The notes below the pieces were generated by a model. It searched no databases, had not been told where the DNA came from, and was given only the letters and a program-made list of their open reading frames with translations. Positions 26,167-34,641 of a DNA stretch of 64,000 nucleotides are shown here, in pieces (within the stretch, counting starts at the first letter, position 1; every line of letters starts with the position of its first letter). Source of the stretch: Streptomyces gardneri (GTDB lineage Bacteria; Actinomycetota; Actinomycetes; Streptomycetales; Streptomycetaceae); contig NZ_BJMN01000021.1 in the NCBI RefSeq assembly GCF_006539185.1, positions 62,001-126,000 of the forward strand, written 5' to 3'. Made by a program: the position numbers and the translations under genes.

Positions 26167-27262
26167 CCGCCCCCGCCGTACGGGGCTCCGGGAGGTCCGC
26201 CGGGGGCGTGCCGCGGCGCAGCGCGAACAGCTCCGCCAGCGTCGCGCCCTCGCGCGGCACGCCCTCCTCGCGCCCGAGCCAGGAGACCGACTCCGCCCTG
26301 GTCATCTGTCCGACCTCGATCCGGGCCAGACAGCGGCCGGGGCGGACCACGGCCGGGTGGAGCCGCTCCAGGTCCTCGTTGGTGGTGACCCCGACCAGGA
26401 CGTTGCGCCCCTGCCCGAGCAGCCCGTCCGTCAGGTTGAGCAGCCGCGACAGGGCCTGCCCCGCGGTGTGCTTCGCCTCGCCCCGGATCAGCTCGTCGCA
26501 GTCCTCCAGGAGCAGCAGCCGCCAGCGGCCCTTCGCCGTCCCCTCGTCCTCCCCGATGGCGATGTCCATCAGATAGCCGACGTCGTTGAACAGCCGCTCC
26601 GGGTCCAGGACGCAGTCCACCTGGCACCACTCCCGCCAGGACCGGGCCAGGGTCCGCAGCGCGGACGTCTTGCCCGTCCCCGGCGGCCCGTGCAGCAGCA
26701 GGAGCCGGCCCGCGATCGACTCGGGGGTCACCTTCATCAGCCGGTCCATGGACTCGGCCACCGGTGCCGAGTAGTTGGGCCGCACCTCGTCCCAGGTCCC
26801 GGCGCTGATCTGCCGGGTGGTGCGGTGCGGGCCGCGCCGGGGCGACACGTACCAGAACCCCATCGTCACGTTCTCCGGCTGCGGCTCCGGTTCGTCCTTC
26901 GCCCCGTCGGTCGCCTCCTTCAGGACGCGCTCCGCGAGCTCCGCCTCCGTCGCCGTGACGGTGACGTCCGCGCCGCGGTTCCAGCGGGAGATGAGCAGCG
27001 TCCAGCCCTCGCCCTCGGCGAGCACGGCGCTGCGGTCGTCGTCCTTCGCGGCCCGCAGCACCCGGGCGCCCGCCGGAAGGAGCGTCGCCTCGGGCTTGAC
27101 CCGGTCCAGGGTGGTGCTGTGCGAGTGCGGCTGCTCGCCGGTCGCGAAGCGGCCGAGGAACAGCGCGTCGACGACGTCCGACGGCGAGTCGCTGTCGTCG
27201 AGGTTGAGCCTGATGGGCAGCGACCGCTGCGGCTCGGACGGTACCGGTGGGGTGTCAGCCAT
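26153..27262 (-). CDS. DUF5925 and AAA domain ATPase
   Basis: A 369-residue cytosolic protein. Residues 15-130 are the DUF5925 part (LNLDDSDSPSDVVDALFLGRFATGEQ). The AAA module has Walker A GPPGTGKT (192-199), Walker B LLLLEDCDE near 250, sensor VLVGVTTNED and an arginine finger in RPGRCLARIE. ATG 27262 is used; ATG 27271 is in frame and equally possible. No clear ribosome binding site. It is widespread in streptomycetes and its client is unknown. It lies downstream of the glycan operon on the same strand after 95 bases. Confidence 0.85.
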   Translation of the reverse strand: MADTPPVPSEPQRSLPIRLNLDDSDSPSDVVDALFLGRFATGEQPHSHSTTLDRVKPEATLLPAGARVLRAAKDDDRSAVLAEGEGWTLLISRWNRGADVTVTATEAELAERVLKEATDGAKDEPEPQPENVTMGFWYVSPRRGPHRTTRQISAGTWDEVRPNYSAPVAESMDRLMKVTPESIAGRLLLLHGPPGTGKTSALRTLARSWREWCQVDCVLDPERLFNDVGYLMDIAIGEDEGTAKGRWRLLLLEDCDELIRGEAKHTAGQALSRLLNLTDGLLGQGRNVLVGVTTNEDLERLHPAVVRPGRCLARIEVGQMTRAESVSWLGREEGVPREGATLAELFALRRGTPPADLPEPRTAGAGLYL

Positions 27263-27357
27263 GGCGCCCATGATCCGGCAACCGGGCATTCCGTGCACCG
27301 TGTTTTGAACGGGACGTTCCCCCCGGTGGCCGGTCCGTCCGCCGGTCCGGCGGTACG

Positions 27358-28170
27358 TCAGATCCAGTGGCCCCGCGTCGCACCCCGGGCGCGTCGCACC
27401 AGTGCGTAACCCTTCGTCATGGCCCGGTCCGCCGCGAAGTTCCGGCCGATCGCCCGGCCTTCCACGAGCCGGGTGAACTCCTCGATGTCCGTCGACCGCC
27501 GCACGGTGACCCTCTCCAGGGCGTACGGCCCCTGACAGCGGCAGGCCAGGGCGTTGCCGACGGCGAGCGCCTGGGTGAAGCCGGCCTCCCGGACCGTGCG
27601 CCGGACCCGCCGGCTGGAGTATCCGTAGGGGTACGCGAAGGAGGCCGGGGCGCTCCCGAGCTCCTCGCCCACGATCTCCCGGCAGCGCAGCGTCTCGAAG
27701 CGCAGCCGCCGCGCGTCGATCTGGTCGAGCTGCGGATGGGTGTGGCTGTGGCCGCCGATCTCCGTGCCGGCCTCGGCCAGTTCGCGGACCTGCTCCCAGT
27801 CGAGCATGGTGTCGAGCGCGCCGCCCTCGTCGTGCTTGCCGCGCAGCCAGCCGGTGGAGACGAAGACGGTGCTCGCGAAGGAGTGCCGGGCGAGCACCGG
27901 GAGAGCGTGCCGGTGCACGCCCTCGTAGCCGTCGTCGAAGGTGATGAGGAGCGGCCGGGCGGGCAGCGGGAGGCCGGTGCGCCAGGTGGCGGCGAGCGCG
28001 GCGGTCGTCAGCGGGGTGAAGCCGCGCTCGGCGACCACCGCCATCTGCGCGGCGAAGGCCTCGGGGGTGACGGAGAGCCCGAGGGTGGCGGGGGCGGGAT
28101 CCCGGTCGACGGCGTGGTACATGAGGACGGGCACGCCCCGGGTGTACGCGGCGTCGGACTCGGCGCTCAC
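27358..28170 (-). CDS. Polysaccharide deacetylase (CE4)
   Basis: A 270-residue NodB-homology enzyme. Motif 1 is ITFDDGYEG (catalytic Asp and metal Asp), motif 2 GGHSHTHPQL (metal His pair), motif 3 SFAYPYGYSSRR. There is no signal peptide, so it should act in the cytosol, which is uncommon for CE4 and fits deacetylation of a precursor sugar or carrier-linked glycan. GTG 28170 overlaps the upstream glycosyltransferase stop (GTGA), giving an operon of two glycosyltransferases and a deacetylase. Confidence 0.9.
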   Translation of the reverse strand: MSAESDAAYTRGVPVLMYHAVDRDPAPATLGLSVTPEAFAAQMAVVAERGFTPLTTAALAATWRTGLPLPARPLLITFDDGYEGVHRHALPVLARHSFASTVFVSTGWLRGKHDEGGALDTMLDWEQVRELAEAGTEIGGHSHTHPQLDQIDARRLRFETLRCREIVGEELGSAPASFAYPYGYSSRRVRRTVREAGFTQALAVGNALACRCQGPYALERVTVRRSTDIEEFTRLVEGRAIGRNFAADRAMTKGYALVRRARGATRGHWI

Positions 28171-29303
28171 GAGGAGGCCCCCTCGACGACGCCGTCCTGG
28201 GCCGCGCTGTCCTCGACCGCTCTGTCCTCGACCGCGCTGTCCTCGACCGTACGGCTCTCGACGGCGCTGTCCTCGACCGCACTGCCCCTGGCCGCGCCCT
28301 CCTCGGTCCGCTCGATCGGGCCCCAGGAGAAGGTCGGTCCGCCGCGCCGGGTCCGCAGGGTGCCGAGCGCGTAGCCGCCGGCCGCGACCGTCACTCCGGT
28401 CACGATCGCCCCCGCCCGTCTCGCGCCGCCTGACCGGCCGCGTAGCGCGTCACGCACCCCGCGCAGCACACCGGCGGGCAACACCCTTGTCGTGTAGCGC
28501 CGTTCGGACTCCAGGCCCTTCTGCGCGCCGACGCTCCGTGCGACGAGCGCCTTGGAGAGCCCCTCGGCGTACACCCGGGTACGGAAGTAGCCGAAGCGCT
28601 CGCGGACCGCGGGCACCTTGTGGTGGATGACCGCCCGGTCGTCGATCAGCAGGACCGCCCCGGGCATCGCCTTGGAGAGCCGGATGCACAGCTCGGTCTC
28701 CTCGCAGCCGAGGGGCCGCCGGTCGCCGTCCCGGCCGATGCCGGTGGCGAAGCCGCCGGCCGCGTCGAAGGCGGTGCGGCGGAAGGAGGCGTTGCCGCCG
28801 AGGACGTTGCGCACGCGGGCCCGGCCCGGGGGTAGGCCCCGGTACGTACAGCCGACGACCCAGTCGAACTCCTCGGGGAACCAGGCCGGACGGCGGCCGG
28901 AGGCCCAGGCGGGCAGGGTCCGGCCGCCGACGGCCATGACCTCGGGTCCGTCGTAGGCGGCGGCGAAGTGGTGGAGCCACTCCGGCTCGGCGACGGCGTC
29001 GTCGTCGAGGAAGGCCACGAACTCGCCACGGGAGGCGGCGATTCCGGTGTTGCGGCCGGAGGAGAGGCCGCGGGGGCCCGCGTTGGCGAGCACCCGCACC
29101 TCCTCATGGAGCCGCTCGTCCGCGTACTCCTCGGTGAGCCGTTCCAGGAGCCGCTCGTTGTGGTCGACGACGAGCAGGGTCTCCAGCGGCGGCAGTGACT
29201 GCTTCCGTACGGACTCGACGGCGGCGAGGATGTCCTCCCACCGCTCCTCCGTGTAGACGCAGATCACCACCGAGAAGCCGTGCGGGGACGTGCGGTCGCT
29301 CAA
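28167..29303 (-). CDS. Family 2 glycosyltransferase
   Basis: A 378-residue GT-A enzyme. The nucleotide-sugar site begins FSVVICVYTEERWEDILAAVESVRKQ, with the metal motif FLDDDA near residue 99 and acceptor-side GCEETELCIRLSKAMPG with a WF-x-EE loop. One weak helix near residues 300-318 may hold it at the membrane. The C-terminal 40 residues are a low-complexity tail of VEDSAVE/VEDRAVE repeats coded by near-repeats at 28200-28280. Coupled to both neighbours by four-base overlaps. Confidence 0.88.
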   Translation of the reverse strand: MSDRTSPHGFSVVICVYTEERWEDILAAVESVRKQSLPPLETLLVVDHNERLLERLTEEYADERLHEEVRVLANAGPRGLSSGRNTGIAASRGEFVAFLDDDAVAEPEWLHHFAAAYDGPEVMAVGGRTLPAWASGRRPAWFPEEFDWVVGCTYRGLPPGRARVRNVLGGNASFRRTAFDAAGGFATGIGRDGDRRPLGCEETELCIRLSKAMPGAVLLIDDRAVIHHKVPAVRERFGYFRTRVYAEGLSKALVARSVGAQKGLESERRYTTRVLPAGVLRGVRDALRGRSGGARRAGAIVTGVTVAAGGYALGTLRTRRGGPTFSWGPIERTEEGAARGSAVEDSAVESRTVEDSAVEDRAVEDSAAQDGVVEGASS

Positions 29304-30130
29304 GACACCTCTCCCCGAGGGACGTTGACCGAGAACGCGGCGGGCCGGCGGCGGGCCGCCTTACGGACGCCCTTCTCCTTGAGGATGACCTTGAGGACCC
29401 GGATCCCGTCGCGCACGGCGTTGAGGTTGCTCACGCCGTGGATGCGCAGGTACTCGTGGCTGGGCACTTCCTGGACCTTGAGGCCGGCCTTGACGACCCG
29501 GATGTTGATGAGGGTCTCGATCTCGAATCCGGTGCAGTCGAGCGTGACCTTGTCGAGGCAGTGGCGCCAGAAGGCGTTGTAGCCGTAGCAGAGGTCGGTG
29601 TAGCGGGCGCCGAACTTGCGGTTGACGAGTGTGCAGAGTGCCCAGTTGCCGAGTCGGCGAATGGTCGTCATGTCGTCCGTGCCGCCGCCGTTGGCGAATC
29701 GCGAGCCCTTGGCGAAGTCGGCGCCGCCGACGAGGGCGGAGACGTAGGAGACGATCTCCTGGCCGTCGGCCGAGCCGTCGGCGTCGACCATGACGATGAT
29801 GTCGCCGGTGCAGGCGGCGAAGCCGCTGATCAGGGCGTCGCCCTTGCCCTTGCCGACCTGCTTGACCACCTTGACGTCCGGCCGGAGTTCACGGGCGACG
29901 TTCACGGTGTCGTCGGTGGAATTTCCGTCGACGAGGACGACTTCGTGGATCCATTCCGGCAGCGTCTTGAAGACGTACGGAAGATTTTCCGCCTCATTCA
30001 TCGCGGGAATGACGACACTCACCGGGGGAGTGATCGCCAAATGCGAAGTGATGGCGCGGTACTGGGCCGCTATTCGACTCGGCTCGGTCATTTCTTGGCC
30101 CGTAGTGGCCGGGCGCAGGAACGAGCTCAT
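29300..30130 (-). CDS. Family 2 glycosyltransferase (dolichol-phosphate-mannose-synthase-like)
   Basis: A 276-residue GT-A enzyme. Core blocks: PPVSVVIPAMNEAENLPYVF, VVLVDGNSTDDT, MVDADGSADGQEI (metal-binding DxD) and SRFANGGGTDDMTTIRRLGN, which is the pattern of polyprenyl-phosphate glycosyltransferases. The lack of C-terminal helices means it is peripheral. It is the first gene of the glycan operon; about 670 bases of non-coding DNA with a ten-pair palindrome lie upstream. Confidence 0.87.
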   Translation of the reverse strand: MSSFLRPATTGQEMTEPSRIAAQYRAITSHLAITPPVSVVIPAMNEAENLPYVFKTLPEWIHEVVLVDGNSTDDTVNVARELRPDVKVVKQVGKGKGDALISGFAACTGDIIVMVDADGSADGQEIVSYVSALVGGADFAKGSRFANGGGTDDMTTIRRLGNWALCTLVNRKFGARYTDLCYGYNAFWRHCLDKVTLDCTGFEIETLINIRVVKAGLKVQEVPSHEYLRIHGVSNLNAVRDGIRVLKVILKEKGVRKAARRRPAAFSVNVPRGEVS

Positions 30131-30799
30131 GGGTCCTGATTCCCTCTCGTCCGGTGGGCCGCCCACCCCTTGGGCGGTCCGATGGTGTGTCCGGTTCGAA
30201 AGGGGGGTGCTCGCTTCGCCCACGCGGGATCGACTGTAGAGTCGATCCCCTTGTGGGACCGGCGAGTTGGCATGACTGGCCGCGCGGTACCCGCGACCCG
30301 GCGCACATACGGACACCGAGCACGGCACCCCCCTACCGCGCCCCGCACCGGAGCCATCGCGACGCTAGAGCCCTCCCCTGAGCCGCTTTGCTTGATGGTC
30401 CTGTGCGGGTGAGATGTACGACGGTATTGATGAATGGGACTGTATGGCAAGTCCCGGCTCGGTGACCCGCTTTTCCGCAGTTTGGTGAAGCTTCGTCGGT
30501 CAGATGCGTAACTGTCCCGGTCGGATTCGGTCAATCCGTTTGCATGCAGGGAACAGTGATGCGGGATCACGCTTCTGTGCTTTGTTGTGCGAACGTGTCG
30601 TGAATGTGTCGCGGTCGCGTGCGATCCATTATCGGGAGCGGAAGTTCCGCTTCCTGTATGGCCGGATCTCGACTGTCGCCACCGGAGGCTCGCCTGAGCG
30701 GCGCTGGAGTCCGGCACCAGTTTTGACATGAACACTTCCGGTGCGGCGGATCCGATGCTACTACCTGGTAGCGCAGAGATCCTGCTACAGGGAGGTTCC
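30131..30799. other. Long lower-GC intergenic region
   Basis: No convincing gene. From about 30400 to 30720 the composition is visibly richer in A and T than anything else in the window, and short frames there lack streptomycete codon use. It contains the palindrome at 30226, a six-pair repeat CGGATT/AATCCG at 30522-30538, TTGACA at 30723 and CTACC-T-GGTAG near 30760. It probably holds two divergent promoters and possibly a small RNA. Confidence 0.5.
30226..30249. promoter_or_regulatory. Ten-pair perfect palindrome upstream of the glycan operon
   Basis: GGGATCGACT and AGTCGATCCC flank GTAG, 96-119 bases before the glycosyltransferase start. It lies in the promoter zone and is a strong operator candidate. 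Confidence 0.5.
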
Positions 30800-31606
30800 A
30801 TGAGACTGCCCCGCTTCGCGGCCCTTTCGTCCTCGCTCCTGCTCGGCGCCGTCCTCACCCTCACCGGGGTGAGCGCGGCTCAGGCGGCCGAAACCGCCGC
30901 CCTCGACTATGTGGCGCTGGGGGACTCGTACTCCTCCGGTGTCGGTGCCGGCAGCTATGACAGCGCCAGTGGCGACTGCAAGCGCTCCACGAAGGCGTTT
31001 CCGGTGCTCTGGAAGAACGCCAACGCCCCCTCGTCCTTCGCGTTCACCGCTTGCTCGGGCGCCCGAACGGGTGATGTGACCGCCAATCAGCTCGGACCTC
31101 TCTCGGCCGCCACAGACCTGGTCTCCATCACGATCGGGGGAAATGACGCCGGTTTCGCCGACGTCATGACGACCTGTGTGCTGCAGTCCGAGGCCACCTG
31201 TATCAACCGCGTGAATCAGGCCAAGGCCTACGTGGACTCCACGCTGCCCGGCAAGCTCGACTCCGTCTACACGGCCATCAGGAACAAGGCGCCCGGCGCC
31301 GAGGTCGTCGTCCTCGGCTACCCGCGCTTCTACAAGCTGGGCGGCAACTGCGTCGCCGGTCTGAGCGAGGCCGAGCGCAGCGCCATCAACGGCGCCTCGG
31401 ACTACCTCAACGCCGCCGTCGCCAAGCGTGCGGCCGACCACGGCTACACCTTCGCCAGCGTCGTCCCGCCCTTCACCGGCCACGAGATCTGCTCGGGCTC
31501 CGCGTGGCTGCACAGCGTCAACTGGCTCAACATCGGGGAGTCCTACCACCCGACCGCGGCCGGACAGTCGGGCGGCTACCTGCCGTCCTTCAACGGGGCG
31601 GTGTAG
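30800..31606 (+). CDS. Secreted SGNH/GDSL esterase
   Basis: A 268-residue exported hydrolase with the four SGNH blocks: ALGDSYSSG (nucleophile Ser), the Gly block, ITIGGNDAGF (Asn) and SYHPTAAG (Asp/His). The signal peptide ends AQA near residue 29. Six Cys in the mature protein match the three disulfides of streptomycete SGNH lipases. GGGAGG precedes ATG 30800. Its last 17 bases overlap, tail to tail, the end of the kinase-like gene on the other strand. From memory it corresponds in position to S. coelicolor SCO1725. Confidence 0.92.
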   Translation: MRLPRFAALSSSLLLGAVLTLTGVSAAQAAETAALDYVALGDSYSSGVGAGSYDSASGDCKRSTKAFPVLWKNANAPSSFAFTACSGARTGDVTANQLGPLSAATDLVSITIGGNDAGFADVMTTCVLQSEATCINRVNQAKAYVDSTLPGKLDSVYTAIRNKAPGAEVVVLGYPRFYKLGGNCVAGLSEAERSAINGASDYLNAAVAKRAADHGYTFASVVPPFTGHEICSGSAWLHSVNWLNIGESYHPTAAGQSGGYLPSFNGAV

Positions 31607-32591
31607 CGGATCCGTCCTTCGTACCCGTCGAGCCGGGACCGGCCGGAGCGGTGCTCGTGACCCCGCCCGGACCGGGACCGGCGCCCGGTTCCCCGTCCCG
31701 TACGAGGTGGTACGTCAACGCCCCGGTGATCAGCAGGGTCCCGACGAGCCCGGCCGCCAGGACCGGGCCCCGGCGGGGCCGTGCCGATCGCCGGGGCGGC
31801 CGCGCTCCCGCGGGCCCCGGTGACGGACCCCCGCCGCGCGGCCCGTCGTCGCCACCGCTCCCGCTCCTCGGGCGGCTCGGAGTGCCGGAACTCGTGCGTG
31901 AGGACCCCTCGGCCGCCCGTGGCGCACCGCCCGGGGCCGATCGCCTCAGCTCGCGCTCGGCCTGATCCGCCGTCAGGGCCGACCCGGAGTCCTCGCCGAG
32001 GAGCCGGCCGATCACGGAGGTCAGCGGCCCGGGCCGGCCTCCCACGGCGTTGTCGAGGAGCACCCCGAGGGACCGCAGCTCAGCCGCCGCGTCCCGTGCA
32101 CCCTCCGGTGGGGCGGTGATCCCCGTACCGAATCCCGTCACGACGACCCGCCCGTCGTTGGCGAGCAGGACGTGTCCCGGGTCCACGCCCCGGTGGGGGG
32201 CGCCCGCCTCGCGCGCCGCCCGGAGCGCGGCGAGCACCTCCGCACCGACACGGGCCGCCTCCGGGGGAGGCAGCGGACCGCCGGCCTCCAGCGTCTCGGC
32301 GAGGCTGAGGCCGCGGACCAGCTCCATCACGACCCACGGCCGGCCGTCCTCGGTGGCCACGCCGTGCACCCGCACCACCGAGGGGTGGGAGATACGGGCG
32401 GCCGCCCGCGCCCCGCGCTCCAGGCGCGCGTACAGCAGGGGGACTTCGTCGGCCGGGAGCCCGTCCGGGGCACGGAGCTCCTTGAGGGCCACCTCGTGGA
32501 CGAGCGTCTCGTCGAGGGCGCGCCAGACCGTGCCCGTCGCCCCTTCCGCGAGGACGTCCAGCAGCCGGTAACGACCCGCGATCACCGTCAT
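31590..32591 (-). CDS. Membrane-anchored Ser/Thr kinase-like protein, probable pseudokinase
   Basis: A 333-residue Hanks-type kinase fold. The glycine loop (AEGATGTVW) and Lys37 of VALKEL remain, but the catalytic loop, normally HRDLKPxN, reads HRGVDPGH (133-140), and DFG is GFG (153-155). The catalytic Asp, the Lys, the Asn and the metal Asp are all gone, so phosphotransfer is unlikely. After a Pro/Gly/Arg linker one helix (about 285-302) leads to a short outside tail rich in Gly, Pro and Thr with no PASTA repeats. It may bind ATP or act as a scaffold. Confidence 0.85.
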   Translation of the reverse strand: MTVIAGRYRLLDVLAEGATGTVWRALDETLVHEVALKELRAPDGLPADEVPLLYARLERGARAAARISHPSVVRVHGVATEDGRPWVVMELVRGLSLAETLEAGGPLPPPEAARVGAEVLAALRAAREAGAPHRGVDPGHVLLANDGRVVVTGFGTGITAPPEGARDAAAELRSLGVLLDNAVGGRPGPLTSVIGRLLGEDSGSALTADQAERELRRSAPGGAPRAAEGSSRTSSGTPSRPRSGSGGDDGPRGGGPSPGPAGARPPRRSARPRRGPVLAAGLVGTLLITGALTYHLVRDGEPGAGPGPGGVTSTAPAGPGSTGTKDGSATPPR

Positions 32592-32914
32592 GGCTCCACG
32601 GTAACCGAGCGGTGTCCTTCCGACTCCGGTCCGTACGGGACCGGGCGGGCCGGAGCGGTGGAACGATCTTGGTGGCGGAGATCACACCCGTCCGCGTGGC
32701 CGGTGGGCGCCGCCCTCGGTGCAGGATGGTTCGTGACGGTTCGACAGGTGTTCGAGGCCTGTCCAACTCACCCTGGAATCAGATGGATTCGCACAGTGAC
32801 CGTCAACCCTCGTACGGGGGCGGTGAATCCCGTCGGCGGGATACACGGGTGTGACGGTGGAGCGATAGGGTTAACCTGCCCGGGCCGGGTGCCCTTGTAC
32901 GGGTGGGGAGTGAC
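32592..32914. promoter_or_regulatory. Intergenic region between kinase-like gene and small ORF
   Basis: 323 bases without a gene. Visible: an ATCCCG/CGGGAT six-pair inverted repeat at 32827-32842 with a four-base loop, and a TAGGGT -10-like element near 32868 on the plus strand ahead of the small ORF. These two divergent genes probably take their promoters from here. Confidence 0.35.
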
Positions 32915-33187
32915 ATGGAACAGATAGCAATGCGCAGCAGGCCGCGAGTGCCTGCCATCACCTGCGGGAGCAGCGCGACGAGTTCGCGCCTCGACCGCCA
33001 TCTCGCGGTGCTCGGCGGTCCCGCCGTGCCGCAGCGCGAGGTGGCCGAGGCGACGCTGCTGATGCGGGAACTGACGTCGCGTATGCCGGAGGCGCCGGTG
33101 CACAGCCACCGCGGCCGCAGCGCACGCGTCTCGCTCTTCGCCCCGCTCCGCCGGCTGCGCCGCTCGCTCTTCGGCGCGCGCCACTAG
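32915..33187 (+). CDS. Small conserved-type hypothetical protein
   Basis: A 90-residue basic protein without membrane helix or signal. ATG 32915 has GGGGAG about five bases upstream. The middle (RLDRHLAVLGGPAVPQREVAEATLLMRELTSRMPE) is helical; the last part is Arg-rich. I do not recognise a characterised family. Codon use (high G/C at third positions) and an own hairpin terminator downstream support it as a real gene. Confidence 0.6.
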   Translation: MEQIAMRSRPRVPAITCGSSATSSRLDRHLAVLGGPAVPQREVAEATLLMRELTSRMPEAPVHSHRGRSARVSLFAPLRRLRRSLFGARH

Positions 33188-33264
33188 AGGGCCGGGGGTC
33201 GGGCCGCGTACCCCGAGGTCGCCCGCCCGCTCCGACCGCTCTCCCGTACGACCCCGCTCGCGAC

Positions 33265-33296
33265 AACGCCGGACGTGTCCCCGCCCGTCCGGCGTT
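33265..33296. terminator. Bidirectional terminator
   Basis: Eleven perfect pairs AACGCCGGACG/CGTCCGGCGTT with a ten-base loop between the small ORF and the convergent CoA transferase gene. Confidence 0.7.
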
Positions 33297-33381
33297 CCGT
33301 CGTGTCCGGGCCGGTCGGCCGCCCCTGAGGTGCCGAGGGGCCTCGACCGTTGCGCCGGCCCCTGGTGCGCCGGGCGGTTCG

Positions 33382-34578
33382 TCAGGCGATCACGCCCGCG
33401 CTCCTGAGCTCCTTCACCTCCGCCTCGGGCACCCCGAGCTCCCCGAGGACCTCGTCCGTGTCCTGCCCGAGCGCGGGGATCCGGTCCATGCGCGGCTCCG
33501 GCCCGTCCGGGAAGACGATCGGCGGCAGCAGTGAACGCAGCGGCCCGACCGGGGAGTCCACCGGCCTCCAGCGGTCCCGGGCCGTCAGCTGGGGATGGTC
33601 CGCGAGCTCCGCGACCGAGTTCAGCCGGGCGCAGGCCACGCCCGCCGCGTCGAGCCGCGCCAGCGCCTCCGGGGCCGTGAGCGGGGCCAGCGCCTCCGCC
33701 ACCACCGCGTCCGTCGCCGCACGCCCGGCGACCCGCGCCGTGTTCGTCGCGAAGGCCGGGTCCTCGGCGAGCTCGGGGCGGCCGATGACCTGTTCGGCGA
33801 GCCGCCGCCACTCGCGGTCGTTCTGCACGGAGAGCAGCACCAGGCCTCCGTCGGCCGTCGGATAGGCGTCGTACGGGGCGATCACCGCGTGCGCGAGCCC
33901 CGTTCGCGCCGGGCTCGTGCCTCCGTGCGACCCGTGGTGCAGCGGATGCCCCATCCACTCGGCCAGCGAGTCGAGCAGGGAGACCTCCACCGGGCCGCCG
34001 CGCCCGGTCGTGCCGCGCCGGACGAGTGCGGCGAGGACGCCCGAGAAGGCGTACATCCCGGCGGCGATGTCGGCCGCCGGGATCCCCGACTTGACCGGCT
34101 GGTCCGGGGTGCCGGTCACCGAGACGAGCCCCGCCTCGCACTGCACGAGCATGTCGTAGGCCCGCTTGTGCGCGTACGGACCCGCCGCCCCGTATCCCGA
34201 GACGTCCACGGCGATCAGCCGCGGGTGCGCGGCGCACAGCGTGGCGGCGTCGAGACCGAGGCGGGCCGCGGCGCCCTGCGCGAGGTTCTGGACGAAGACG
34301 TCGGCGCCGGCCACCATGCGCCGGACGAGCGCCAGACCCCGGGGGTCCTTGAGGTCGACCGCCACCGACTCCTTGCCGCGGTTGCACCACACGAAGTGCG
34401 AGGCGAGGCCGCGGGCGGCCGTGTCGTACCCCCGGGCGAAGTCCCCGCCGTCGGGGCGCTCGATCTTGACGACACGGGCACCGAGGTCCGCGAGCTGCCG
34501 GGTGGCGAAGGGGGCGGCGACGGCCTGCTCGACGGCGACGACCGTGATCCCTTCGAGGGGGAGTGGCTGAGTGCTCAT
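33382..34578 (-). CDS. Family III CoA transferase (CaiB/BaiF)
   Basis: A 398-residue enzyme that moves CoA between carboxylic acids through a mixed anhydride on Asp. Blocks: LPLEGITVVAVEQAVAAPFATRQLADLGARVVKIE, NRGKESVAVDLKDPRG, SGYGAAGPYAHKRAYDMLVQ (the catalytic Asp lies in YDML), GIPAADIAAGMYA and EVSLLDSLAEWM. All family positions are kept. It is flanked by a terminator and by the exporter operon, which ends 63 bases upstream on the same strand. The acid substrate is not predictable from sequence. Confidence 0.9.
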   Translation of the reverse strand: MSTQPLPLEGITVVAVEQAVAAPFATRQLADLGARVVKIERPDGGDFARGYDTAARGLASHFVWCNRGKESVAVDLKDPRGLALVRRMVAGADVFVQNLAQGAAARLGLDAATLCAAHPRLIAVDVSGYGAAGPYAHKRAYDMLVQCEAGLVSVTGTPDQPVKSGIPAADIAAGMYAFSGVLAALVRRGTTGRGGPVEVSLLDSLAEWMGHPLHHGSHGGTSPARTGLAHAVIAPYDAYPTADGGLVLLSVQNDREWRRLAEQVIGRPELAEDPAFATNTARVAGRAATDAVVAEALAPLTAPEALARLDAAGVACARLNSVAELADHPQLTARDRWRPVDSPVGPLRSLLPPIVFPDGPEPRMDRIPALGQDTDEVLGELGVPEAEVKELRSAGVIA

Positions 34579-34641
34579 GACAGCCCTGCCTACCCTGCCG
34601 GGCCCGGCCTTGTCATCAGGGGATACGTCACCCCGGCCCGG

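Noticed and set aside
30504..30731. 75-codon plus frame in the long gap
   Set aside because: Codon use is unlike the genus, no ribosome binding site, and it runs over the esterase promoter.
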